Shown in pieces: positions 34,160 to 45,652 of a stretch of DNA of 64,000 nucleotides. The first letter of the stretch is position 1, and every line of letters starts with the position of its first letter. Source of the DNA: Blasia pusilla (Eukaryota; Marchantiophyta; Marchantiopsida; Blasiales); contig CM114274.1 in NCBI GenBank assembly GCA_050084515.1, positions 11,408,001 through 11,472,000 on the forward strand, written 5' to 3'. Made by a program: the position numbers and the translations under genes. The notes beneath the pieces were generated by a model, which ran no database searches, was not told where the DNA came from, and saw only the letters and a program-made list of their open reading frames with translations.

Positions 34160-37140
34160 CGATAGAGCGAATTTACAAGGTCAGTTAACTCATTTTTTTA
34201 TCACTGATACCTTTCACCGTTACAGAAGAGAGCCTGCAAAAGATTCAATTGCAGAGGACACAATCAACCTTTAAGAACTAAACCCTCAGCTGTGGTGAGG
34301 CAGGTCCAAGAGAGGGAGGCAACGGCAAGTGAATCCCTAGATGATATTTCGGATTTGAAAGAAGGAGAATACACATCAGACACTGAAATTTTCTACTTCT
34401 CGACGCGTTGTGAATGATGGCAGGTAAGAATCAATCGACCTTTATGTCATTTGGCAAGCATTTCATTGAAATGATGAAGAGAAAGGAAGGAATGTCTTCT
34501 GGATTTCTTGAAACTGAAAGAAAAGCACCACATACGGGATGAATAAAGTAGAGCATGTTGTACTTTCTGGCCTTAAGAATTGTAGAGCAATAAAATCTGA
34601 AAGAGTTGAATTGTGATTTCAAGGGTATCAGTAGCATATGTTGTATCGAGCAGTCTTCAGGGTATTGATTTGAGCGAAGAAGATTGAAACCATGCCAATA
34701 TCATGATTAGGTATGGATCATATGCTTTGGTCGACTCATGCATGCCTTCAGCATACTCAAGTTAGAAATTTCCGAGGAACATTTTGATCACCAGATCCTG
34801 ATTTTGACTTGTTCTGGAGATACAATACAAAAACCACATCGTCAACCCCATCCTCTCCCACACTCATGCTCTCAGCCACATCTCTCTCCTCTATCTAAGC
34901 TCTCAAACATTGTCGAAAGTTAGCTTCTGCACAAGCACAACTAACCTCGCGTCAACTCCATAAACGAGAGACAATTTGATAGTGAGGCACTTACATATAT
35001 GCTACACTTTCACTTGCCTCGCATTCATAGTTCACTTTGCAGGAAGGTCAGTGTCCCTGAATATGTTATGTGCATTACCAACTCTAAATAGATGGATGCC
35101 TTGAGTGGGATTTGAGGTTCCTACCCAATAGACCGGACGTGCAGATTTAGTAAGTGGTAGGGCTTTGATGCTGAAGCAAATGAGATAAGATGAGGCAATT
35201 CTTAGATCTTGTAGAGAATTCTTACACAGGTTTGAGAGGGTCGCCCTATGAGCCAACATATCTTCAGCATGGACATCTAATCTATATTAGTAATACAGAT
35301 TCTTGATGTTCGAACACCTCTCCTTGACACCTATCCCTTTCAGCCGATAGGATCACTCAATATCGATTTAAGTGGTTAAATCATGCAATTATATAGCAAT
35401 GATAGGTAATTCAAAATTACCCATAATTTTTAATTAGTCAATTCCTATCCTAACATTAAGCTGATTCGGACTAACTTTTTAGACTTTTTTCATGCTAAGG
35501 AAAAAACTTCTCCTATCTATATTATTAACACTCGAGGGGTGTTCCTGCATGATGAAAGGTTTCTCTTCTCTTTCCCCAGGGGATATTTTCTTCGCTTTGA
35601 ACCCTATTAAGCCTTTATTTTCTTTGCTTTGAATTATGGTGAAAACAAAGGATAAGAAACATGAAGAAATCATAAAGTAGAATTAGTGAAAAAAATAGTG
35701 TTATTATTGAGAAGTGGGAAAAGATAGTGTGGGAAGGAACTGTTTAAGGTATATTAAATTGGTGCTAAATATGAATAAAAGAATACAAACAAATTGGTGT
35801 TAAAGATCAAAGTAGTAGAGTAGCCTCCAATCATGATAACATTTATGGATCAAGAAAATGTTTACAATGCTCTAATAGGCACAAATATTTTCAAGGATGT
35901 GATTCTTAGTTTTGTTGGCACTATACCAATACTCTGATTTTCTCAGCATCCTCTCTTACATAATTTAGATTCATGCTTTAGCGAACTGATTTCGAGGAGA
36001 AAAACAATTATGGATATAAGGTTTCATTTTCTAAATGTTTCCTACGAATATGGGATAGGCTTCGTCTTGTCCTTCAATCATACAAGCCTCTTGAACCCTA
36101 GCAATGGTTTGCCTATCCACTCAGAGTAGGAAATGAAACATGATATAACTATGCACATGATCTACTGAGAGATTTTCCTTTCTGCTCCAATGTTCATTTT
36201 TGGTAGGATGATCTAGTCTTAATGGAAATACTTGCAACTTTATCCGTAGTTGGGGTGTGGACTTCGCAAGTTTTCAAAATTGATAATTACTTTTTACAGT
36301 AAAATATTCTTCATAAAGAGATTCAGTTTTCCTTGTAATTTTATGAAGAGAATTTAGAGACTCTTATTGATAAGGATAGGGTTATTTTTTCTCATTTCAT
36401 TTTCAAGTTATCCAAAGGGTATGCAGTTCTTTAAGATATGGAAAAGGGCTTGGAGTGTTGGAATAAACGATATCATCACCTTGGAGACTTTTGCCGACAT
36501 GCTCACTTTTACTCAACAAATAGATCAAGCATGAGGTCGGACCTTGTTGGGCTCAAGTGTCCATCCTCATGCTTAATCTTTTTATTCATTCAACTCTTTA
36601 TTTATACATGGCAACACCGCGCATAATTTTGGTTGGTCCTCATGGAACAGATTGTCCCTGGTTGAATACAATACAAGACCTGTTTAGAGTACTTTTAAAG
36701 AGAACTAAAATTTTGCATGATTAATCAAATCATCTTTGAGAAGATATCCGTGCTGTGTAAGATGACCGATTATGTATCACTTGGTTCACACTACTGTTAT
36801 GCATGAGAGATTCACCTCAGTGTAATCCAAATATTTTAGTTATCGAGTATATGCTTGAGTACTTATTTAGATTGTATAATAATTGACTTATTTAGATTGT
36901 ATAACAATTGGAGAGCTTTGTAAGTAACATATGATGTGACTATCCATAAATGTGTCCATCTGTTCCATTCTTTCATCCTCTTGTGTATTGTGTGATGTTG
37001 TTCACTTTTATAACATACCATAACATAGATGGCCAATCACATGCAATTAAAATGTGGTTTGTCCTAATAAAAAAAAAGGACAATCCATATAAGGCTAAGA
37101 GAACCTTTTTGAAAGTGTCCAAGGCAACATGAGACAAGAC
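34160..37140. other. No gene seen; AT-rich
   Basis: Only short frames on both strands. A 25-bp tandem duplication is annotated separately at 36861-36910. Confidence 0.5.
36861..36910. repeat. 25-bp tandem duplication
   Basis: acttatttagattgtataat plus five bases is repeated directly with one mismatch (36861-36885, 36886-36910). Confidence 0.95.
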
Positions 37141-37900
37141 TAAGGGAACCACTCTAGCTTCATGACCAATATGACATTAACCTACCAAATCATGACTAGG
37201 GTAAGACCTCAATTATTTATTAAGAGTCTATGCGTCCCTTATCTCGATTTTTTGTACGGGAAGGATGGTATGTCTTATTATATCATGTTTGACCCGCGCA
37301 TCCCACTAGCCACATGGATCATCCTATGGTCTTTCTATCATTACAGAAAAGAAAAGATAGAAAGATTGGATGGGAAACGTATATTCCTAGACTCAAAGAC
37401 TCAAATTTTGTTGATGATCTCAGTTATCCACATGTACCGCCCGATTTTATACCTTCTTCACGTATCTACGGTCCCTACAAATCCAATCAAAATAGGCCTC
37501 TCCTTTCCAAATCGGAACAACTCATTCTTCTCTCTAGTTCTTTTATCATTCACTCGTCCTCTCCTGTCCACAACCCCTGTCTTTTCATTTCCATCATTCT
37601 ACACTAGGATTTTGTAGACTCACCCCTTTGGATCCTTTTCTATCCACGGTTGCTTGAAACGCAATCGATCGGTACAATCTGATTGGCTCCAACATCTAAG
37701 GATGGAAAAACCGCCCTCCGGCACGAAAACACGCGTGAACACCTGTCCCCTCTCTGATCTGGAATGCGTTCTTGTCTATGGGTACCCCGTCATCACCTCA
37801 GGCAACTACTCCAGACGCGTGGACGTCTGTCTTATTTGTTGTTGTCTTTCTGTACACACCAAAGTGTCTGCGGTGTTCGGAGGATTGCTCATCGCAGATG
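37140..37900 (+). other. Overlapping unassigned plus-strand frames
   Basis: Frames of 151 (37162-37617) and 97 residues (37314-37607) overlap in different registers; neither shows a domain. The 108-residue frame 37654-37980 and the 170-residue frame 37764-38276 overlap the minus-strand pair described next. I cannot tell which, if any, is real. Confidence 0.2.
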
Positions 37901-37916
37901 CGCCGGAGCTTCCCGA

Positions 37917-38612
37917 TCAGCAAATTCGAGGGATTATAGTCACGACACCGCTCGTTGTGGAGGAGCTGCCGCAGCTGTAGCCACGCTCGACATCGTACAC
38001 AATCCTAAGGATGGTGCAGCGGACCCGAAAGAATGTCAGATCAGAGAGCTTCACGATATTCTGGTTGATGTGGTCAGCTCGGCGAGGCACTCTTTGGTGG
38101 CTGTAGTTGTGACTCCCTCCCTTCTCTGCCACCGAATGTGCTTTGCCAGATACATATCTCTCCGCGATACGACGCATCACGCGACCGAACATGGCCTAGA
38201 TGCGGATTGTTGCCGCTGTGATGAATGCATGGTATGGCTGCGGATCTTGAGGGTGAATGTAAGACGCGAGCTTTAATTCTAATGTAGCATTATTCGGAGC
38301 GCACATAGGTAGGCTCCAGCGCGATCTCACGAAAGTCTCCGGCATGCATCCGCTCGACGAGTAATTCTTGACCTTCTGAGTCAATGGCGGTGAATTGAAG
38401 GCGGTGCGTCCGGTGCAATCAATCTCTTGAACCAGCCGCACTTGCCATGGGTTCAGTCTTACGTGGACATAGCCTCTTGAGAATTTCCAAGCCAGGACCC
38501 GTTCAGCGAGATCCAAGAGCAACCGAGTGGAAGAATCATCTTCAACTTGAGCCTCTGCTCCTGAGATCGATCGATTGATTCTCCAATGCGTGCGCGATGA
38601 CATCGAGCTCAA
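37917..38612 (-). pseudogene. Unidentified minus-strand reading-frame pair, possibly one broken gene
   Basis: Frames 38612-38196 (138 residues) and 38192-37917 (91 residues) follow each other on the minus strand separated by a stop. Composition is balanced, unlike the AT-rich surroundings. The first half has alternating hydrophobic segments typical of beta structure (WKFSRGYVHVRL, ATLELKLASYI), and the second contains LSDLTFFRVRCTILRIVYDV and a Gly/Ser/Thr-rich end. I recognise no family. It may be a host pseudogene, an exon pair or chance frames; antisense frames of similar length exist. Confidence 0.25.
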
Positions 38613-38619
38613 TCCACAT

Positions 38620-40270
38620 TGAGACAGCCCGCCATGATGGCGAGAGACCTGACCTCAGCTGTTATCACGACACTTATTAGCAGCCTTCAATTCACGAACG
38701 TATGTTTGAAAACAATAAAAGCTTTGAACCGTGTATGGAATGAAATCACAAACAAGCCAAAAAGGAGATCTAGTCATCTTTACTTTGCAAGAGTTTATGA
38801 AACTAAAATTTTAGAAAAATGTTTGCTTTGATGTTTCTAGATCAATAATCGGGAGAATACGAGTAATAGAAGCCAATAAAAAAATCAATTGATTAAAAAA
38901 GGGTTCTCTTTGTATAGAATACCCGAAAACCAGTTGGAAATTCGATTGGACCGTTTCCGAATTTGAAATACCGGCAGTGTACCGATGCCGTGAAAAAAAT
39001 CCCCGGTATACCTTGTGGACAACCGGTATGCGACCCTTCTAGAGGCTGAGAGATTAATAATTAGTAAACACATGTGGATAAATACTCTATCTAGGACGCT
39101 TATCTCTTGAAAGCTCTTGACTTGACACGTGTCAGATTAGACGAAGAATTGTTTTAAAGGGGCCAAGAATTGTTTTCCCTTCGCCCATCCTTAATACTAG
39201 TATAATAAATTAATTAATTAAATTTGCTTCCTTTCCTTTGTGTAATGCCACAGTGCCACCGATGCAAATCTTGCAAACCCTCTGGATATATCATATGTCA
39301 CACGCCATTGGGGCCGCTCGATCAACGGATCGTCCCCCATGTCCGGAAGACACCCACAAACGTAAGTACGGAACCGTACCTCCACAACACGATTTCGCGA
39401 ACGCGGACTGCAAAGTTTGGTGGGGCTTTTTACTCCGATGGTTCATGACGTGTCGTGAGAAACCGTTCAGAGGTGTGTCTTCTTATGGGGAGCTTTCGCG
39501 AACATGAACTTTCGAAGGATAAGAAAACTATATTCTCTTCTCATAAGTCAATGCGTTGTCGTCCGCAAATTTATTTTTTCTTTTATTTTGGTGTCGGCGG
39601 TTTCATTTCATATTCGAGTTTTCTTACTCCTTGTCTTTTAGTTCACTTTTTTTTGTTTTTTTCCTTTATGTCTATTTCTTTTCGAGGTACTTCCAAGCGC
39701 TTTTTTTCTTTGTTAGAATGTCTATGCCAATATGATTTCATTACATGGGTCGTTTGTGCTTTCGGCCCACCTTCTCCATCTCCACGGCTTCGGACCGATG
39801 TGTGCCCACCTCATTTTTATGGGGTTATTTTTTTGCCTTAATTGCATTCGCTTTCACCCGCCGTCACCTTTAGGAGTTATTCTTACGTCCCAACATCACC
39901 AAATCTAGGTCCTTTTAGTCTTGTATGATATTTCCAATGGATATCCTCATATCTCAATTTAATGGGTTGGTTTATTAGTTCATTGGGTTCTAGTCATTCA
40001 TATGAAGAGTTGCCAGGAACATGGGCTTTTTTTCCAAGGTTCTTCCAAATATGAAACAGATTTGAACATGCAAGTGACTTGCAACTATTAAGCAAACAAG
40101 GAACACAAACTCAAATATACTACACATATGTCAATAAGGGGACTCGTTGCATGAGCGCCACTTGTCGTTGACTAGGAAAAAGCAGAGTTAAATTGCATTT
40201 AGTTCACTTGGCACACATATATAGGATCAAGTTTGGAGGGCCAGGACTCAAAGCTCCCTTGCGTGTTGTC
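38620..40270. other. No gene seen
   Basis: Short frames only. Around 39590-39680 is a T-rich tract that gives a low-complexity 128-residue frame (39455-39841), not considered coding. Confidence 0.45.
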
Positions 40271-40930
40271 ACATCATTATTGGTAGACAAGGACACGTTT
40301 AGTATTGTTTATGGTGTAAGCTTGTTGATTGGACATAAATGTTTCTCGAGTGTTCGGATGAGATTGGTAACATTGGTTGCAACTCCCTTGAGTTGGGATT
40401 GATCTTTCCAACAAAGTCTTTGGTTTTCTATTTCAGATCAGGTGATGTATTGAATGAGTGAAGGATCACCTAATAACCTATTTACCTATTTTGGCTACAT
40501 TTTGGGGGAGGGCTCTTTTGGCTCTTCCCAAGGTTATAAGAGGTGAGGAGATGGTTGTCATGAGCCATCTGTCTCACATTGAGCCAAGCAAACACTCTTC
40601 CTTTTACGTTTTGGTAGGATTTTGGATGATAGAGTCTTTATTCCTTCATGGTGGAGGGTGGATATAGTTTGATATAGATTCAAGAGTGGAGTTGGTTTTG
40701 TGTATTTTATTGAGTTTTATTTGAGAAAGATGAGAGGAGGGGGTAATTTTTTGTATGTAGATGGGCAATCAAGTTTCCTCATTGGAAAGCTCAATGGAAT
40801 GACTGTTATAGAATTTTTTGAATTTTTGGGGGACGTATATAGGGACAATAATAGACTAGTTGTGTATTGGGGACACTGATGTTTGTTTCTAGTGCAAAGG
40901 AGCCCGGAATCAAGAATATCAATCCAAGAA
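40270..40930 (+). repeat. Decayed solo-type LTR, same type as the copy E LTR
   Basis: It begins tgtcacatc like 58062. It follows the copy E LTR through the ggatgag block, the ggctctt-(t)tggctcttccc-aagg segment, a TATAAG box (40535-40540, against TATATAAG in E), the catgagccatct segment and the ttttattt-gagaaagatg block (40717-40732 against 58530-58550). It ends just before copy D starts at 40934. No coding region or polypurine tract precedes it, so it is best read as a solo LTR or truncated end. Confidence 0.65.
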
Positions 40931-40933
40931 TGA

Positions 40934-41750
40934 TGTCACGTCTTTTAGGATAGATCGGTGGGATCTAATAGAGCGCCTTCATGAGTAGTGGAGGACACGC
41001 CCAGTAGGTCGAGGGTGACCTGCTGAGGCCCTTGGAAACCTGAGATAGCAGGTTTCCCCTTCGTTTCGGCTCATTTGGAGCCATATTGAGGAACTTACTA
41101 TTTTAGGTAAGTACCATTTTGAGTAAATGATTGACTTACTATTTTTGGTAAGTGGCCCTTGACCTCCTACATCAGGTCAAGAGCCGAGGAGGTGACTTGG
41201 GAGGATAGGTTACCATGGAGAGAGCTTGGGAGAGGGGAGGGATATACCTCAAGGAGAGAGAGCTTGAGAGCTCATTCTCTCTTTGTTGAACCTCTTGGCA
41301 TGAGGCGGCGGAGCTATGGTACCTTGCCTTGTGAGTGTAACCCGAACCTCTCATTAGGAGAGTGGATTTGGTTTGACATGAGAGAGAGTGCACACCTTTG
41401 AGAGCTACGGTGTGAGATGGTGGAGAGAGAGATTAGATCTTACTTTACAAAGAGAGAATGAGAGAATGAAAGAGTGAGAGAGCTTCATGGGGGAACTCGC
41501 TGGTCACTCGCTGTTTTTGCAGGTTGGGGACCGTGTTCCCCGTTCAGCGGCTCATGGGAGTGCTCACCGGAGCAAGGGCTGCTTTCATTACTCTTTGCAT
41601 TTGCCGATTTTTCGTGTGGAAGAGTGGCGCGCGGAAGCGCTGCCCAATTTCTGATAGGGATTGAGTATGGGGGCGGGTTGCCCCATGCTAGTGCTCTTGG
41701 GAGCACCATGTAGCTTGCTGATTTGTATTTTTACAGATGTTACATTTTCG
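40934..41750 (+). repeat. LTR/leader region of copy D
   Basis: It starts TGTCACGTC and matches copy C (24866-25210) for most of its length, with about 300 extra bases at 41161-41450. Within 41630-41780 a short block with gcgctgcc-aattt is duplicated. I could not identify the LTR end, primer-binding site or TATA box with confidence. Confidence 0.6.
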
Positions 41751-43030
41751 TTGGGAGAAATCAGCGCGGGAGCGCTGCCAAATTTTGTGTAGCAGAAAGA
41801 GACATTGGGCTTTACGATAGTCCCCGTCAGTTTTTACTGAAATGTCCGATTCTAAATATTTTTTGATGGTAGCGTAGATCGTGAAGCTGTGCACGCTGTG
41901 CAACAAATAGTGCAAAATTTGGAGTTGCGAGCAAAAAGTTATGGTCCATCTTGTAAAGCTGCCATTGCTAGGCAATTTTTAGGGTTAAATCGTGCAAACC
42001 CTAAATCAGCCGCCACACCGGCGGCGGCCGTCGCCATCATAGTCACCGTCAACGGTCGACGGTCAACCATCACCGTCGATGGTCAACCGTCACCGTCATC
42101 GATCGGCCGTCACCATCAGCGGTCAACCGTCACTGTCTAGGGTCCACCGTCCATTGTCCACCCTTTGGGTGCCATTGCCGCCATGACGGAGTGGAGGGTC
42201 TTCCATGACGTTCGTTGATTCCTTGACTTGCGTCGCCACCACGCATTTTTGTTTTGTCCGCCACCGTCATCGCAGATTTCTTCATCAAGCGGTGAAGGCA
42301 GATGACCTCCGGTTATGGTATTTGAGTTTTGATTTCATGCTGCTATGTTGTGATTGGTAGCCGCTCGACGACGATCGAGTATCGTGCCGTGACGCCCGTA
42401 GCCGCAACGCGCCGTCGATTGCCGCGCCGTGCCGCTCGTGGCCGCACCGCACCATCTCGATCGCGGAGCCGCACCGTCATTGTGGAGCAGAGTGTGGGAT
42501 TATTATTGATTGAGGAGGGTATGCCGCTGAGTGCCGCATCCCACCATTGAGGGCCGTCTTTGTCAGAGCCGCCGCGTCGCCGCAACGCCGCACCGTTCAT
42601 TGGGACCGCACCTTTGTCTATCGAGGAGTTTTGAGCAAAGATCGGTATGGGAGGAGTATGACTTGCTGATTGGAGGAGTTGTCTCCATGATCGAGTTGGG
42701 GTCGAGATTTGCAGTTGTTGAGGAGCAACATCGACATGTGTTCAGGTTACCCATTCTGGTCCTTTACCCTGCACGTGTGAGGGATTCTGGGATTTATTTG
42801 GGGATATTGGGTGTGTGGATGCTGAGAGCATCATTTATGTATGTGGTTTAGGGGACATAGACATGTGGGATGTCCGGAGTTGAGGGTAGGTTGTCGATGA
42901 GATGATAGCCTGGTCGATTTGCCGCACCACGCCGCGTGTTGCCGCACGTTACACGTCTCGGGGAGAGAGAGTGTAGATCGAGTGCCACATGTTTGGGATG
43001 AGTGATTGAGGGATTCCTCACGAGGTTCAG
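41750..43030 (+). other. Long GC-rich untranslated leader of copy D with short tandem repeats
   Basis: 42020-42160 contains repeated caccgtca/ggtcaaccgtca words, and 42370-42600 is rich in gccgc/cgcaccg. Frames of 70-106 residues occur but are overlapping and motif-free. Copy E has a different GC-rich leader in the same position, so leader length and GC-richness are common to D and E while the sequence is not. Confidence 0.5.
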
Positions 43031-43039
43031 AGTGATCGG

Positions 43040-44330
43040 GTGAGAGGGGCACGAGGTCATCACGAGTCTGCTCGGGACTTTGAGAGGCGAGGTGGTGAAC
43101 CCGAGAGTAGCTCTAGAGGTTTTACGCGGAGTGGCGCGAGGTTTCGAGGGTCTCCACGTGAGGGACCACCTCGACCTCCTTCTGTGTCATCGTCAGACGA
43201 GGGGGAGGGTGTAGAGGAGTTTGTGAGCACATCGCCACACATTGTGAGTGGTCCTACCGGTTGGGCGTCATTTGAGATGGACGGCCGGGGTAGAGGACCG
43301 CGTGAGGTTTTCAAGAGAAAAAGAGGGCACGATTGAGTTGCACGATTTTATAGCAGAGTTTAGGAGTTGGTGCGACTCCCGGGCCGGGGAACTCTAGAGA
43401 GTTCAACCCATTTACAAAGACATGGAACGGTATGTTCCAAAGCATTTAGAGGGGGCCCATGGATGATTACCATGAGTTCTCGAGAGATATGCATGTGAGA
43501 TCGAGGCGTGGAGGCTCTACTATGACCCACATTATGTGTCATGGACGGAGCCATTCCCAGATGAGGAGGAGGAGTCAAGAGAGGCTACTGCCTCTTCCAC
43601 TAGTGACGTTTTAGGAGGGATCACTCGCACGGGAGCAGTTGCACCGCCTAGTCCGGTTTGTCCCAGGTTCAACCCTGTGGTTGAGTTCTTTGCTGAGTTG
43701 AGGGCGAGCTACCAGGGGGTAGTGATGGAGAAGTTGCGGAGCATCCACGACTTCCAGAGGCGCTCGGGTGAGAGTTTGCGTGAGGCTTACACTCGCTTGC
43801 GCCGGTTGATCAACGTCACTCAGGGGGTGACAGAGGCTCAGGCTATCCAGTCAAGGTATGCGATGCTGGACCGGACCCTGCGAACACGGGTGTGGGAGGG
43901 GGTGCTTCTTATGAACACCTCCCCTACGTTGAGAGATGTTTTTAGGACCGCCGAGAACATTGAGCGCAACATGGCGGAGGAGAGCGTAGCCACCATGGGT
44001 TCTGGCGAGAGCGCCACGATTATCGCACCACTTGTGCAAAGAACGTGACTCGAGATAGGTCGACTGTGTCACCACGAGCTCAGGGAGGATACCGGGAGGC
44101 CATGCCACAAAGACCTGCGCCTTCATATGCGGCTCAGCAGCAGCCGCCTACTATTACTCGTTGGTCATGTGGTGGAGCCCATCATCAGCGCGATTGCACT
44201 TGTCAGGGTCATGGACGTGTGCCTCAAAGCATGGAGGAGGAGATGGTGTCGCACCAGGAGAGGTTATCGGTGTGACTATTGTCGAGATATGGTCATACAC
44301 GCGCCAGGTGTTTTAGTTTACATCCTGAGT
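43040..44330 (+). pseudogene. gag of copy D with degenerate zinc knuckles
   Basis: The N-terminal frame (43040-43336) is Arg/Gly/Glu-rich. After a stop, about 43337-43420 reads IELHDFIAEFRSWCD, matching copy E. The capsid-like core is 43536-44048 (FNPVVEFFAEL, SYQGV, KLRSIHDFQRRSGESLREAY, ENIERNM). After a stop and frame change, 44150-44200 carries knuckle 1, where the first Cys is Arg (RWSCGGAH-QRDC). Knuckle 2 (CDYC...YGHTRARC, about 44271-44312) is split by a frameshift. Gag binds and packages element RNA; this copy could not make an intact protein. Confidence 0.8.
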
Positions 44331-44379
44331 TACGCCTGGACCGAGGCCGAGAGGGCACCAGAGCGAGTAGCCGGTCCGG

Positions 44380-45144
44380 GTGGGCGCAGATCGTGCTCGG
44401 TGGTCCGTTGGGAGACGAGGAGCGGAGTTGCCCGGACAGGGTGGTGGAGCTGCCCGTGGAGGAGGTAGAGTACCACCACCTAGACGCGCCGAGGGAGATG
44501 CCGGACGTGAGGCTGGGATGGCTTCTCAGATACAACAGCTACAGGAGCAGATTGCCGCTATGGCATTGAGATTACCCGATGCCGGATCCGTGGCATCGAC
44601 ATCATATGGAGCAGCCAGAGATCTGGAGGATCCTGGATGGATGTGCAGGGTTGCCCAGATGGAGGCCGCCGCAATTGTGACGCGTGGAGCAGCCGCAGAG
44701 TTGGATCCACTGCGAGGGGAAGCCAGTAGACAGACTAGGCTTCCTCAATCTTTCATGTTGTCCGGAGCGATGAGGACCCCATCGATGGGTCCTCATCAAA
44801 GTTCCTGTAGAGTTGGTAATGTTGTTGGTGTGCAAGCACGGAGGGCGATGGGAGAAGCGAGTGCGACGACTCCTATTGTTGATGCTCAGGAGGGGCATGT
44901 GTCGAGCACGTTGTTGGGGGCGGCCACCGTTGTGTACCGCACTCCTTTATTTTCTGCTTCCGATGTTGTGACATTGGGAGGTACGCCCGCCGAGGCTTTT
45001 CGGCTGGCCGCTTCCCTATGTGAGCGCGGAGTTGGAGTTCGTGCATCACGTTCAGAGGTGATTGCAGAGGAGGTGATGGACCTGCCCTTGGAGCGGATGG
45101 TGGGGCCGCCCACGCCGATTCATGGCACGCAGCGCGGTCGCTAG
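44380..45144 (+). pseudogene. gag-protease spacer frame of copy D
   Basis: A 254-residue open frame links the knuckles to the protease. It begins Gly/Arg-rich, then has a short coiled-coil-like segment (SQIQQLQEQIAAMALRL, about residues 50-66), and ends DLPLERM. Copy E has the equivalent QLREG and DLPSSG-like segments near 61130 and 61690. No enzymatic motif is present; it is probably the C-terminal part of the gag-pol junction region. Confidence 0.5.
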
Positions 45145-45652
45145 GATGGCGGAGATGCCCGCTAGACCCGCGATAGAGCGTGCCATGGCTTCTCCTGGTA
45201 TTGTGTTGCTGGATAACCGAGGAGAGGTCTTCCAGTTGGTGAGTCCTGGAGGTAGAGCTTTTAGTCCGCAGCGCGTCTTGTTGGATTCAGGAGCGCAACC
45301 CTTGATGTTGGGGAAAGCGTCATTCAGAGGATTGGGCTTGACGAGAGCCGATGTGGAGTGTTGTCCATTTCGGATACAGACATCCTTGGGTGGAGCGAGT
45401 ACCACACAGTATATCACCCGATAGGAGGTCGTGGTGAGGATTCGCCCGGGACATCCTACAGATGAGTCCGTGGTGCGCGCCAAGACGATAGTGACTGATG
45501 CTGAGTCCTACGACGTCTTGGTTGGTGGAGCAGTGTTATACCCGATGGGGTTTTCCTGGATTACTGGGAGGAGTCAACGTCCTACAGACCAGGATGGCAG
45601 TCAAGTGATGGGCGCCTTAGCTCATTACCCGTTCGATTCACAAGTGCAGTGA
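45122..45652 (+). pseudogene. Aspartic protease and downstream linker of copy D
   Basis: The frame 45122-45424 holds VFQLVSPGGRAF, the active site LLDSGAQPLMLG and FRGLGLTRADVE, the retropepsin-like pattern of Ty3 proteases. After a stop the fold continues in the next frame as YDVLVGGAVLYPMGF, the segment that usually follows as YDVILG. A second frame change leads to the SYRPGWQ/LPVRF-like linker, which is conserved in relic B (12700-12990) and in copy E (62060-62280). The catalytic DSG is intact here, but the protein is interrupted. Confidence 0.8.
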
